Of a DNA stretch of 64,000 nucleotides, positions 33,084 through 44,561 are shown one piece after another. Location of the stretch: contig OX422221.1 in assembly GCA_949130495.1 (NCBI GenBank), positions 28,718,917-28,782,916 of the forward strand, in the 5' to 3' direction. Source of the DNA: Sambucus nigra. Lineage: Eukaryota; Streptophyta; Magnoliopsida; Dipsacales; Adoxaceae. The translations under genes were made by a program, and so were the position numbers. Every line of letters begins with the position of its first letter. Positions within the stretch are counted from its first letter, which is position 1. Below the pieces are notes generated by a model, which was not told where the DNA came from, searched no databases, and worked only from the letters and a program-made list of their open reading frames with translations.

Positions 33084-34028
33084 TCAAGGAGGTGGAAGCC
33101 TCCGAGCAAAATAATCAGCAACTTTAGCTCTCCTTCCATCATCAGGAGCAGGGACGAGCTCCTCCACGACCTCATTTGCGTCCAATTCCAATAGTTGTCG
33201 GGGAATGGCATCAATGGGGATCCATCGATCATCCCACCTGAATGGATTGGGCATCAGAGTGGAGGAGGACATCTCGTGTCGATACCACAACGTCGAGTTC
33301 CTCGGGACCTGCAGCTCTTTGAGGGCACTCAACCACCCTCTGATGAAGGAGAGATCCTCGAATTCTGATAGTCTCGTCAGAGCATCCAGCTAGCCTTGAT
33401 CGTAGCCATCGGACCACACTTGTCGAGGACCGTTCTTGAACAAATGCCGTAGTCAGGTGACGTCCCTCTGGATCCCAGTAGCAGTTACGTAAGCTCGCCG
33501 AACATCGCCGCGCAACTCCTCCATGTCCCTCTCACGCTGTTCCTCGACTTCCCTGTTCCTACCCCTGGCACTCCTACCAGCACGCGGGAGGGGAGGACGA
33601 GCAGCTCGCCACGAGGAAGAGCCTTGTAGGACTGCCGAAACGATGCTCGGCGAATGCTTCTTAAAACTTAGGACCTCCCTCCTCAAGTCTTCATTCTCCT
33701 GCTGCAAGAACTCCCCGACCTGGTTAATCTCGGTGGCCTCCAGCAACCTTGCTCTCAGTGCAATGACTTCTTCTTGTACTGAAGCACCGATTTCTTCCAT
33801 CTCTTGGAGCATGTCCTTCATCTTGGCCACTAGCTCAAACTGATCCTTATATTTTTGGTTCCTTATCTTAGGAAACCTGCAAAGTCTAGCAAAGGCCTGG
33901 CGAACTGCAGGGCTTGCATTAGGACCAAGAGTCCTACCCAGTTGGGAGGTAACAGGAATATAGTCATCCACATCAACCAAATACAGGTAAAAGAAAGATA
34001 GAAGAGAGAAAGGGATCAGCGTAAACAA
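33084..34028 (-). pseudogene. Antisense gene aORF2 of element D
   Basis: One frame on the minus strand from about 34028 to a stop at 33084, broken by stops near 33453, 33390 and 33333. It aligns with aORF2 of element C through the TLGPNASPAVRQAF block (C: ILGHDASDQAVEAY), a coiled coil (EFLQQENEDLRREVLSF), an Arg-rich segment (GRSARGRNREVEEQRER), and the C-terminal GWLSALKELQV and DRWIPIDAIPRQL. No ATG is seen near the expected start; the first codon may be supplied by splicing or may be lost. It follows aORF1 of D on the same strand. Function is unknown. Confidence 0.7.
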
Positions 34029-34798
34029 ATGGAGAATCTTCTCATTTCATTAATAAAGACCAAGTACATCGAGCAGAAAAAACTTGGAGATTACAAGGAA
34101 AAAGTACAAAAGAAAATCCTAAGAGCAGATTAACTAGTAACCTCTGGCTGCCCAGCGGTGACTGGCTGCTTCCCCTTATCAGCTGCAGTGCTATCCCCTT
34201 CAACAAGAACGCTTTCAGTTGCCTGAGCAAGGCGAACACCAACAGGAGCTGTATCCAAGGGAAGATCGGTACCCTCGATGGTCGGAGCAGGAGCTTCCTC
34301 GTCCACAGTTGGCTTGGGACTCGGGTCGTGTTCATCAAACAGGGGAGACTCAGCATCCACACCAGCAGCCAGAAGAGCTTTATTCCAGCCCTTCTTGAAG
34401 TTCAGACGGCTGATGTAGCCAATCTGAACCTCAGCATCATCATAAGCAGCAGCCCACCCAGAGTTTTATGAGTCCTCCTTAATGGTGGCTGCCTGGGCTT
34501 TTTCTGCCTCCAGCTGCTCGGCCACAACCCTGTTCTTCTCTGCGAGGTCCAGCTTGCTCGAGCACACTAAGTCATAAGCCTTCCTCAGCTCGCCTAGCTC
34601 CTTAACCGCGTTATCCCTCTCGCGGGCAGAATTGACAAGGGCCAGATCAGACGAAACTCGAGCCGCATTAGTGGCTTTCAGATGAGTCTCCAGCTGAGAA
34701 CCCCTGGCCTCCAAAGCAGACTTTTGCTGCTCCAACTCACCATTCCTCATTACCAGCTCGTCGCGAGAACGGTAGAGCACAGCGAAGTCGGTCACAAA

Positions 34799-34878
34799 CT
34801 GCAAAGAATATAGAAGAGATCAGGAAGGGAAAACAATCAAGACTTGTTAAAAAATTGAGAATTCAAAGGAAATTTTAC
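34799..34878 (-). other. Intron 2 of aORF1, element D (80 bp)
   Basis: Minus-strand donor GTAAAATTTCC, acceptor TATATTCTTTGCAG. It joins QRLAL to FVTDFAVLY in phase 0, the same place and phase as intron 2 of A and C. Confidence 0.8.
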
Positions 34879-35660
34879 CAAGGCCAGCCTCTGGCTAGCT
34901 TGCAGGGCCAGCTGATCGGACCCCAGCGCCCTCTGGCGATCCGCAGGAAGAACTACTCTCTCAAGTAGCGCAGGAGCTAGCTGAGGAGAAATGGCCACCG
35001 AAGCCCCCTCGGGCAAGGCAGATACTGGGACCAAAGCTTGACCTACCTTGGTCCTCGATTCCATTTTCCTCCTCTCCTTCTCCTTCTCTCTTTCCATTAT
35101 CCTCCTCTCCTCTACTCTCTTCTTCTCCTCCACCTTTTTTCTATCCTCCTCTTTCCTCTTCCTCTCTTGCTCCTGAGAGGAAGGCCGAGAACCTGTAGTC
35201 ACAACCCTAGATACAGTCTTCTATTTCTTTGACCTTTGTGCAAGGTGCACATTGTCATCATCATCGTCATCTCTGACCAGGTTCTTCCTTGGAGGCATAT
35301 CTTCACCAGAACTGCTGGAAGTACTCGACGATCCTCTAGCCTTAGAAGCCTCCACAGAATCAGAAGAGCTGCTACTATCAGAGCTCCTTTCACCAAGATC
35401 ACCTGCAGGCTCACTTTCAGAACTCCCCTCCTCTTCGTCCAACTGGATTAGCTCGGCAGAAGTCTCTTCACAGGAAGCAAACTCTGGAACACTGTCCACA
35501 GGCCGTGCTATAAAGCTAGAGCCCACGTTCTTATACTCTAACAAGAAAGCGGCAGATCTGGGATGCTCTTCGTCACCCAAAGGCTCTCTGATGTTCCAAG
35601 CTTTAACCAACTCAGAAATCCGGACCTCGCTGAGAGCAGGCTCCAAGTTTTGTGACCTCG

Positions 35661-35736
35661 CTGTAAAAGAAAACGCAGAAGGCAGTCAGAAAAATCATAA
35701 GCCAGCAGAGATTGAAGCAACAGTACAAATATCTGC
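35661..35736 (-). other. Intron 1 of aORF1, element D (76 bp, GC donor)
   Basis: The donor position aligned with C (ATAG|GTTATT) reads ATAG|GCAGAT here, so it is a GC-AG intron or a mutated donor. The acceptor is GTTTTCTTTTACAG. Phase 1, as in A and C. Confidence 0.6.
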
Positions 35737-36606
35737 CTATATATTCTTCCCCATAAAAGGGAACAGTGAACCTCTCAGACCTCGACCCTTCAGATTGGGG
35801 AGAAAACTGCCAATTCCTAACAAGAAAACCCTCATGCCAGTAGTCCTTATGGGAATCAGGTAGATTTACTACCAATACCCTATTAGGGCTCCTAGCTTTG
35901 AGGTATAGGACACCTGAACTAGTTCGAGAAAAGGAATAACAAAAACAGACCTCGGCAAGCCCTAACCTTGTGCCATACAATTGGTTTATCCTATGCACGC
36001 CATTCACTATTTTCCATACATTGGGCGAACATTGTGCAGGTACAATACTAAAATAGGTAAAGAAGTGTAGAAACAGATCATTAGGGGGAAAGGTGAGTCC
36101 CCCCTGAGAGAGCAACAAAACATGAATCTAGTGGGCATCCTCTATATCCCTAACGTTCCTAGGAGGCGAGGCACAACACTCAATATCTACCCACTCAGGA
36201 ATGTTGTAGAATTTTATAAACTCCGATATTGACCTATTTCCAATCTTCGCCATTGGAAAATACAAGAAAAAATACAAATCAAAGAGAAAATGCAAAGGGC
36301 ACGAGAAACTTACAAGACAGAGGAACATGTCGAATGCCGAAGAAGCAACAAGAGTGGAGATCGGAAGCAGAAGGTACGAAGTGCAAGAGTTCTCAGAAGA
36401 TAGAAGATTACGGGAAAAAACTGAAATGACGAAAAGAAATGTGCCTTATTCCAACAAATCTTCAATTCTAATCATAGCGCACGGATAGCGAAGCGGGTGC
36501 CGCCAAAGCAACTTCACAGTTTTCGAAGAATCACAAATCAGCCATAATGGATGATCATTTAAATTCATTGGACCCATAAACATGGCCCAATAAATTTAGG
36601 GGCAAT

Positions 36607-37037
36607 TGTAGGTACCCAGAATTGAGAACCATGGGACTGGACGAGTAGCCCAGTTCTGGCGGCCCAAAGTCCAGTCCCTCTATCTTTCATATTGATCCGG
36701 TCTCTCCCCACGATCCCATGAAGAGAAGTTATAGGGGAGCACAATCCCATGAAGGGAAGGGATAGGGAAAATGGCTAATATGAAGGAACCCATCATCTCC
36801 ACTAACTAGCATACACATATATAAATTAAACCCTAGGTCCGGGGCAAAGGACAAGTTGTATTCTCTGTACTTATTCTTCAGAATATTGAGAAATAATACT
36901 GACTGCACCACCGTGGACGTAGGCACATCTTTGCTGAACCACGTACACCTGTTGTTGTGTGATTGGCATTTTATTTGTTCTTTCTTGGTCATTACCTCTT
37001 TCATATTTATTTGTGTTGCACAATAATTGTCACCACA
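36607..37037 (+). repeat. 3' LTR of element D (431 bp)
   Basis: Partner of 26416-26846. It is preceded by the purine tract TTTAGGGGCAAT and ends CACCACA. The 5 bases after it (CATCC) do not match the left flank. Confidence 0.93.
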
Positions 37038-37582
37038 CATCCCAAGCACAAATAAAACAAATTAAATGGTAGAACAAGAATAGGAAGATGAAGGATAGGT
37101 GAGAGAAAGAATGAGGATTACCTTTGCTTCAGATGTGGAAGATGTAGACCTATTCGGGAAGAACATCACTTGAGGGTATTTTGGAGGGGGAGGGATGGAG
37201 AGAGAGAGAGAGAGAAGTAGGGCAGATGGGTTTCAGAGGAGTGGGGGAGTTTTGGGGGAGTGGTTTTTTTTGTTAAAGTTTTAAGTTTATTAAAATATCA
37301 CATTTTAGTATTTGTAAGGAAAAGATCTTGTCATCAATAATACATTTGTTTGGTGACGATTTTTTTTTTTAAATGGTAATTAGTTTTTCACAAATATTGA
37401 AGTGCAATTCCTCGAGGGCGGGAATGTAAAGCGCCACATTTTTATGGCTAATCAGTGACAATTTTCATTAATTCGTCAAAAATTTAATGTGTCACTTTGC
37501 ATTGCATGACGAAATCTTTTTCTCTCAAAAAATAATAACTTTTGGTGACGAAAATAATTTTTACATAATTTTTTGTCACTAA
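37038..37582. other. Unassigned stretch with (AG)n and GTGACGAAA motifs
   Basis: Contains an AG microsatellite at about 37197-37216. From 37340 to 37580 there are repeated, partly inverted GTGACGA / TCGTCA and TTTGTCACTAA motifs. Such motifs are common in the subterminal regions of plant CACTA transposons, but no CACTA end or 3-bp duplication was found, so this stays a guess. No gene is seen. Confidence 0.35.
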
Positions 37583-39275
37583 TTAGAGATTATGTTGTGG
37601 TTTTTTCCATGCAAGCTCAAGATACTTCATTTCGAACTCTGTTTGTAAGACTAACTTCACCTCATTAGTCTTACTCACATGCTTACATTCTATCAGCGTG
37701 TCATCCACATACAATAATAAGTAAATAAAAATACCACAGTCTGAGTTTTTAACGTAAACACATGTGTCATACTTTCTCCACTTAAATCTAGACATAACAA
37801 CAAACTCTTCAAACCTATTATACCAGTGCCTTGGTGATTTCTTCAAACCATACAAATATTTCTTTAGTAGTCACAGTTATTCTTCTTTCCCTCTCACCAT
37901 AAACACCTCTGGTTAACTCATGTAAATTTTCTCTTCAATATAAAAATAGTCTTAACATCCCTTTATTCTAACTTAAGGTCCGAAGATGCTATTAAAGCCA
38001 ATAACAATCATATAAAGGTATGTTTAACCATGGGAGAGAAGATTTCACTGTAATCTATCCCTTCTCTCTGTGTGAACCCCTGTGCTACAAGACCAACCTT
38101 CGATCTTTCCTTCTCAACCGCTTTAATTTGATCATTTAATTTGAACCCCCACTTGCACCCCATAATCTTCTACTTTATAGGCTTGTCAACAATAACCCAT
38201 GTTCTGTTTTTATGTAGGAAATAAATTTCATCCTCCATAGAATTTATCAATTTTTCTTTATCTTCACTACTTTTTACTTCCATATAGGACCTTGGTTCTT
38301 CATCAACTATTTCTTTAACATTCAGACAAAAGTGAACATGTCACCATAACCATATCTGTTAGGTGGTTTTAGTTATCTCTTTTGTTGAACCTTTACTAAA
38401 GGATAAGTATCCAATGAACTACTATGATTAGGCTCATCTTAAAGTTCACAATGATCTCATGCTGATTGTTGATCATTAAGATCAAATTTTGAGTTATCTG
38501 ATTATTCCACATCAAACTCCAATCTATCACTAGTCTCTACTTTTATAGCTTTTGTAGTTTGTCCTCTCTTAAAAAATAGTTTCTTGAATCCAGAATTATA
38601 CATTTCCCCTTATTTCCTTCATTATTTTCTCTAAATTCAAATCTTCCCTAGCCCCCAAACCCTCTCCCAACCTTTCTTCCTTCATCCGTTATTTCTACTT
38701 CATTTTTTTAGAATTCAACGCAATATGGACCTCCTTTAAAGACAAAGAATCATGTCCATATAATGTTGAATTGACAAAATGTTCGTACGATTTTGAATTA
38801 AAAAAATTCTTGAGAATAACGTCTTTATATTCATCCTCAATCTGAACCTCTATATTTTTAAGATCACGAATTATTTTATGAAAGTCATCCAAATCGTCCT
38901 CCATTGATTTTCTAGATTGCATTTTGAATGAGTATAGTTTTTTCTTAAACAAACGATTTGCCATATAGTTCGTCATCTGGAGATGCTCCAGCTTTATCCA
39001 TACCCTTAGAGCAATATTTTCCTTTGAAGCTTCTCTCAAAACTTCATCTCCCTGACTGAGTGTGATCGCTTTGTGTACTTTTTCCAGAAGATCATTCTTT
39101 TCTATTTCAATGAATGTTGATGACAAATTATTTTCCCCTCCCAAAGCTTCTTAAAGTCCCAACTGAATTAGTAATTACCTTATCTTTACACACCATAACC
39201 TTATGTCATTCTTCACAATAAACTTCTCATGATGGAATTTTGTAGTTTAAAATTTCCGTGGTATCTCTGATACCA
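37583..39275 (-). pseudogene. Ty1/copia element F: gag and RT remnant
   Basis: Minus-strand relic. A primer site TGGTATCAGAG lies at 39263-39275. The gag piece at 39144-38695 (VWIKLEHLQMTNYMANRLFKKKL, FHKIIRDLKNIEVQIED, LSLKEVHIALNSKK) is the copia gag type. RT fragments follow directly: GCKWGFKLNDQIKAVEKER and AQGFTQREGIDYSEIFSPMVKH near 38050-38150, then MYGLKKSPRHWYNRF and LLLYVDDTLIE (37855-37640). Protease and integrase are missing between gag and RT, so a large internal deletion has occurred. Many stops are present. The left end is cut at about 37583. Confidence 0.8.
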
Positions 39276-39301
39276 GTTTATAGAGTTTAACACCAAGAAT
39301 A
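39276..39301 (-). repeat. LTR of copia F, short left piece
   Basis: A 26-base LTR end next to the primer site of F, cut off by insertion of copia G. The rest continues at 44562. Confidence 0.55.
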
Positions 39302-39670
39302 TGTTGGAAATAAGCCTTTAAAGACACTCACACAACTATCTTGTATTTAGCACTCAAATATTATTACAAAGAAGAAAACACTCTTACAACTTAAATTCTC
39401 TCTATTACAACTAATAAGCTTTGCTTATTATCTTCCTTGTTATTTTATGATTCTAAGAACTCAAGGATGATGGGTATTTATAGCTGAAGAAAATCAATTG
39501 CACTCAATGTGGTTTAAACTAAATTAATACACATATTCATAAACGACACAATTTTCTTACACTTATTCATCCACTATGAAGCACTAAGAATAAATAAACA
39601 CACCTTACCTAACTTAGGATGCTTATAGGAAACTGATTTAGAAATATAAAAACAAGTTTATATTTCAACA
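39302..39670 (-). repeat. 3' LTR of copia G (369 bp)
   Basis: TGTTGGAAATAAGCC to TATATTTCAACA on the plus strand; same length as 44193-44561. Confidence 0.93.
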
Positions 39671-39677
39671 CCCACTC

Positions 39678-41300
39678 TTAAACTTGTTTTGTTATGTGAA
39701 GAGAATTTCCTAATCTGACAAAGTCCTCATACTTCAGTGGCTTGGTAAAGATATCAGAAATTTGGTCTTGAGATTTTACGTACCTCAGTTTCACATCTTT
39801 TCTTGTAATACATTCTCTTATGTAATGGAAACAAGTATCGATATGCTTTCTTCGATCATGAAAAACGGGATTCTTTGCCTGGTCTATCCCTAACTTGTTA
39901 TCAACACAAATATCTATTGGCTCCTCTTGTGACAAACGCAGTTCTTTCGGCAGATTTTGAATCCAAATTGCATGGTAAACACATGATGTAGTGGCTACAT
40001 ATTCAACTTCACATATAGAGAGTGTGACAATTGGTTGCTTCTTTGATATACATGTGAAAACGGTATCTCCCATGAAGAACACGAACCCTATGGTGCTCTT
40101 TCTATCATCTGTATATCCACCCCAATCGCTATCGCTATAACGAACAAGATTATAATCATTACAAAAAGGGTATAACAGACCAAAGTCAATTGTACCTCAC
40201 AGATAGCGAATTATTTTTGCAGCCTTACATTGCGAGGTTACTGGGGTTTCCATGTATCGATTTACAAGTCCAACCGCATAGAGGATGTCAAGTCTTGTAT
40301 AAGTTAGGTAGCACAAACTTCCAACCAAACTCTTGAAGAAAGTTGGATCTAGGCTTTCGCCTTCGTCATTCTTTAATGGCTTAACTACGCACTCTACTGG
40401 TGTGTTAATTGGCTTGCAGTCATTTATCTTGAACTTATTGAGTATCTCCTTCGTGTATCCTTCATGTGAGATGAAAATTCCATCTCCTTGTTGTTTAACT
40501 TCGATGCCAAGATAGTACGCCATTAGCCAAATATTTATCATCTCGAACTCTTTCACCACTGCTTTCTTGAAGTCATTGAACATGTTTGGGTTGCTTTCGA
40601 AAAAAATCAAATCATCCACGTATAAGAACATGATCAAAACATCTACATCTTTGATTTTGATATAAAAAGCATGTTCGTAGGGACATTTGTTGAAACCATT
40701 CTCTTGAAAGTACTTGTCGATACGGCTATTCCACGCCCTTGGTGCTTGCTTTAACCTGTAGAGAGCTTTCTTCAGCTTCAAGACTTTGTCTTCATGTCCC
40801 TTCACTACATATCCCAAAGGTTGATCGATGTAGACTTCTTCTTCAAGTATTCCATTTAGAAATGCAGACTTCACATCCAACTAATGAATCTTCCACCTGT
40901 TTTGAGCTGCTAAGGAGATATTTAATCTCATAGTTTCTAAGCGGGCAACAGGAGCAAATACCTTATCGTAGTCAATTCTAACTCTTTGACTATATCATTT
41001 TATGACTAGCCTCACCTTGTGTCTTTCTATTTATCCCATAGCATTCCTCTTCATTTTTTACACCCATTTGACACCAATAGCCTTCTGAACTATTGGAAGT
41101 GAAGCGATCTCCCAAGTATTATTCTTCTCAATGGCCCCGATCTCTTCGTTATCGCGTTTCTTCACTCCTTATCTTGTGCAGTTTCTTGGAAGTTCACCAG
41201 TTCACAATCAGTAAAAAGGTAGAAGAGTGTAAGATTATCATGTATTTCAGATACCTCATAGACATCCCATAAACTTCTTGTGTGGGGAACAACTCTTTCA
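39678..41300 (-). pseudogene. Copia RT and RNase H, element G
   Basis: The RT N-terminal part (41300-40880) is full of stops. The open core (40880-40197) has MDVKSAFLNGILEEEVYI, LKKALYRLKQAPRAW, FLYVDDLIFF, YYLGIEVKQQGDGIFISH, and LVGSLCYLTYTRLDI. After a stop, the same frame resumes with RNase H at 40082-39678: SICEVEYVATTSC, CVDNKLGIDQAKNP, RRKHIDTCFHYIRE and SDIFTKPL. It ends 8 bases before the LTR. The RT catalytic YVDD is intact. The likely role was copying element RNA in the particle; stops exclude it now. Confidence 0.9.
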
Positions 41301-41422
41301 TTGAAACATTCACTTGACGATGGTGATAAGTCTCCATGAGTGGTTGATGTTGGTGAGGTAGGTGGAGTACTGGTCTCTTGTTGAACTTCTTATTCTTACT
41401 CTATCATGGTTTCTTCATTCTC

Positions 41423-42375
41423 TTATTTAAAGTCGGGACATAAGTTTAAATCATCTATATTTGAGACGAAATCAAATTCTCCTTCTTCATTAAATATCAC
41501 ATCTCGATTAATTACAATCTTCCCATTGTTAGGATTGTACAATTTATAACCTTTCGAGTTGTAGTCGTAGCCAATGAAGATGAACTTCGTGCTTTTGTCA
41601 TCAAGTTTGGTTCTTCTCTCGTTTGGTACATGTACATGGGCTATGCTCCCAAAGACTCTCAGGTGGGAGATAGCGGATTTTCTTCCACTCCATGCTTCTT
41701 GCGGTGTCTTTCCCCAAACACTTCTTGTTGGAGATCGGTTGGACAAGTAGACCGCACATGCCACTGCTTCCGCCTAAATTTCCTTGGGCAAATTCTTACT
41801 TTTGAGCATACTCCGAGCTATGTTGAGGATAGTTTGATTTTTTCTTTCTGCTACTCCGTTTATTTAGGGAATCAAGGAACTGTTATTGGTCAACGAATTC
41901 CATTTGCTTCATAAAATTCTTGAAATTCACTAGAAGTAAATTCTCCTCCTCAGTCAAATCTCATTGCCTCGATCTTACGGCCACTCTCCTTTTCCACGGA
42001 ACCTTTAATCTTCTTGAATATTTCAAAAACTTCTGATTTCTGCTTCAAGAAATATACCAAGGTTTTTCTTGAAAAATCATCAATGAAGAGAAGGAAATAA
42101 TTACTTTTACCAAGAGACCTTGGCTTGATCGGACCGCATACATCGGTATGGATTATCTCGAGTGGATTGTTAGCTCTTGAGTTTGACTCCTTTGGAAAGA
42201 TTTTTCTGAATTTCTTCCCAAGTAAACATCCTTCGCATAGTTGTTCAGGGTGATTAATGAAAGGTAAGCCTCTCACCGTTTCCTTCTTGGATAATAGCTC
42301 CAATCCTCCAAAGTTCAGATGCCCAAATCGAAGATGCCATAGCCACGGTGCGTCTTTGTAACATACTTTAGTCAC
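41423..42375 (-). pseudogene. Copia integrase, element G
   Basis: The frame from 42375 has the pre-integrase zinc site (LWHLRFGHLNFGGLELL, CEGCLLGKKFR), then core blocks IIHTDVCGPIKP and LLFIDDFSRKTLVYFLK. It stops at 41950 immediately after the second catalytic Asp region (MRFD, then stop before GGEF). After a frameshift the C-terminal part resumes at 41764: ACAVYLSNRSPTRSV, TPQEAWSGRK, LRVFGSIAHVHVP and FIGYDYNSKGYKLYNP. A one-base loss at about 42373 separates it from protease. Confidence 0.88.
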
Positions 42376-43673
42376 TTTACGACATCATTTTGAATATTCA
42401 AAGGGAACATTCTATTTTTTGACATTTGTACCTTGGCAATTAAATCTCCTTTGTCATCTCTTATAAAAAGACTACAATTTTTCATATGGATATCATAGCC
42501 TTTTTCTAAGAGTTGACCCAAACTCAAGATGTTTCTTTTCATATTAGGCACGTAGTAGACACTTAAAATTAATTGGTGACTACGATCTTTTGCAGGAATA
42601 AGGATTTTACCTTTTCCTTTCACCGATATTGTGGAATCATCTCCAGATGAGACATTTTCACTTACCGACTCGTCCAAATCCATGAACATGTATTTCCTTC
42701 CACACATGTGATTGCTTGCACTATTGTCAAGAAACCTAGAATCTTCGTATCTACCATCAGTCTCCTTTCGTTCTAGAAGAAGAAGATTCTTTTTTCCATT
42801 TTTCTTCTCCTCCGCATAATTATCATTCTCCTCAACTCTATTGTTGGGTGCTCTGCATTCTGAAGCATAATGCCCAAACTTCTGACAATTATAACATCGA
42901 ACTTGAGATTTGTCATACCTCAAATTCGGATTGCCTCTTCCATGACCTCGTGTTGATCTTTCCCCTCTCTTGTAGTTTTTATTGGAATTGTAGTTGTTAG
43001 AATTCCAACCTCGTCCACGTCCGTAACCTCGTCCTCAGCCTTGATCTCTTCCACGTTGGCTTCTATCGTTGTTGAAACTTTCTTCTTTCTTTGTCAAATG
43101 GAGTTTCGTCTTAAGAATTTGTTCCACAATCTCTTGATTCTTCTTCTTCTCTTCATACGCTTGCAATGACTCCATTAGTTGTTCGATCATCAACTCATTC
43201 AAGTCTTTAGTTTCTTCGATCGTCGTAACAATGTACTTGAATTTTGGATCTAACGAGCGGAGTATCTTCTCCAGGATCATTACATATTCTAATTTCTTGC
43301 CATTTCTTTTTAATTGATTTGAAACAGCTAAGACTCTTGAAAAGTAGTCGGACATAAACTCGGACACTTTCATATGTAGAGATTCAAAATAACCTCTTAA
43401 AGTTTGAAGACGAACTTTCATCACTTATTCGGCTCCTTTGTAAGAGGTTTGAAGTTTCTCCCACACTTGCTTAGAGGAGATCGCACTTGAAATCATCTCG
43501 AAACCATCATCATCTAATTCTTGATAGATGAAATAAATAACTTTTTTGTCTCTCTTTCTTGAGTCTTTCAAACTCTCCTTATGATTTTGGTTTAAGGCAG
43601 CTTCATTTTCTGACTCACTGTAACCTCTCTCCACGACTTCCAAAATATCGTGTGCACCTAAAAGTGTCTTCAT
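42372..43673 (-). pseudogene. Copia gag and protease, element G
   Basis: Gag in one frame from 43673: DILEVVERGY, IYFIYQELDDDGFEMIS, VWEKLQTSYKG, then [24 protein letters not shown] and [18 protein letters not shown]. Stops lie at 43425 and 43035. The zinc knuckle is CYNCQKFGHYASEC at about 42890. The protease block reads FLDNSASNHMCG; copia proteases carry D-S-G or D-T-G here, so the active-site Gly appears replaced. LSVYYVPNMKRNILSLGQLLEKGY follows. The frame ends at 42372 with a shift into integrase. Confidence 0.88.
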
Positions 43674-44179
43674 CTTAATACTCTAATTATCATAGTTGTT
43701 GTTGTTGAGTATCGGGACTTGAAAGGATGCCATACCACCATTTTCCATAATTCTAGTGAGAATTTTGAATTTTTGATTGCGCGGATGGATCCGGAAAGCC
43801 CAAACACCTTAGGAAGAACGTGGACAAAAAAAATGAAAATATGGTCAAAGTCAACAGTCAAAGTCAACGATCAAAGTCAATAGTCAAAGTCAACATTTGG
43901 TTAACGGTCAGTCTTTGGTCAAGGCGTGACAGCTCGGTCAAGCAGCTCAAACGGGCTTCACGGCTCAATCAACACGCTTCATGGCTCGGTCAACCCGGCT
44001 CCAACTCGGATGATTTGGCTAACTCGGTGAGTTAACTCACTTTCTGGCAGCAATGTTATGGTGACACGTGGTGGCGCTTCAGACCTACGATTGGGATGAA
44101 TCTAGCGGCGTTGGATTCGTCTCGTCGAGAGCTTCAATTTGATATGCTATAGCATATACTTTGAAACAAATTTCCAAAT
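43674..44179 (-). promoter_or_regulatory. 5' leader of copia G with a TTGAC cluster
   Basis: Untranslated leader between the primer site and gag. At 43842-43905 a near-tandem GTCAAAGTCAAC repeat gives seven TTGAC cores on the minus (coding) strand, with three more up to about 43999. TTGAC is the core of the W-box bound by WRKY factors. Placement downstream of the LTR promoter is unusual, so a regulatory role is only suggested. Confidence 0.5.
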
Positions 44180-44192
44180 GCTCTGATACCAC

Positions 44193-44561
44193 TGTTGGAA
44201 ATAAGCCTTTAAAGACACTCACACAACTATCTTGTATTTAGCACTCAAATATTATTACAAAGAAGAAAACACTCCTACAACTTAAATTCTCTCTATTACA
44301 ACTAATAAGCTTTGCTTATTATCTTCCTTGTTATTTTATGATTCTAACAACTCAAGGATGATGGGTATTTATACTTGAAGAAAATCAATTGCACTCAATA
44401 TGGTTCAAACTAAATTAATACACATATTCATAAATCACACAATTTTCTTCCACTTATTCAACCACTATGAAGCACTAAGAATAAATAAACACGCCTTACC
44501 TAACTTAGGATGCTTCTAGGAAATTGATTGAGAAATATAAAAACAAGTTTATATTTCAACA
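44193..44561 (-). repeat. 5' LTR of copia G (369 bp)
   Basis: Partner of 39302-39670, with the same ends and length. Confidence 0.93.

Larger units (their letters stand above)
34130..36253 (-). pseudogene. Antisense spliced gene aORF1 of element D
   Basis: Exons on the minus strand: 36253-35737 (MAKIGNRSISEFIKF), 35660-34879 and 34798-34130. Exon 1 has the FPPNDLFLHFFTYFSIVPAQ and SPNVWKIVNGVHRINQLYG block shared with A and C. Exon 2 includes SSFIARPV, an acidic Ser-rich stretch and a very basic run (KKVEEKKRVEERR). Exon 3 is coiled coil, then FKKGWNKALLAAG and an acidic tail. In-frame stops lie at 36128, 35221 and 34466; the natural stop is at 34130. Residue identity to A and C is low outside the motif blocks, yet exon borders are the same. 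No known enzymatic domain is visible. Confidence 0.78.
26274..37037 (+). mobile_element. Tat-lineage Ty3/gypsy element D
   Basis: The order on the plus strand is 5' LTR 26416-26846, primer site, gag-protease, RT, RNase H, integrase, then the antisense module on the minus strand, then a purine tract TTTAGGGGCAAT and 3' LTR 36607-37037. LTRs are 431 bp and differ at about 6 positions (1.4%) by eye. The repeated segment actually begins 142 bases before each LTR (26274 and 36465), so part of the 3' internal end is also present left of the 5' LTR. No 5-bp target duplication is found. Pol has one frameshift, stops and an altered RT motif A, so it is not autonomous. Confidence 0.92.
39302..44561 (-). 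mobile_element. Complete Ty1/copia element G
   Basis: A 5260-bp element with two 369-bp LTRs (39302-39670 and 44193-44561; about 14 differences, near 4%, by eye). The coding strand is minus. The initiator-Met type primer site TGGTATCAGAGC is at 44180-44191, one base from the 5' LTR, and the purine tract AAGAGTGGG is at about 39671-39680. The flanks GAATA (39297-39301) and GAATC (44562-44566) look like a target duplication with one mutation. It lies inside the LTR of copia F. Domain order gag, protease, integrase, RT, RNase H is that of copia. Several frameshifts and stops make it inactive. Confidence 0.93.

Noticed and set aside
35252..35863. A 203-residue plus-strand frame in element D
   Set aside because: It overlaps exon 2, intron 1 and exon 1 of antisense aORF1 and has Ser-rich shadow composition without a domain.
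26416..37037. Element D as an ordinary insertion with a target duplication
   Set aside because: The 5 bases after 37037 (CATCC) do not occur before 26416 or before 26274, and internal sequence precedes the 5' LTR.
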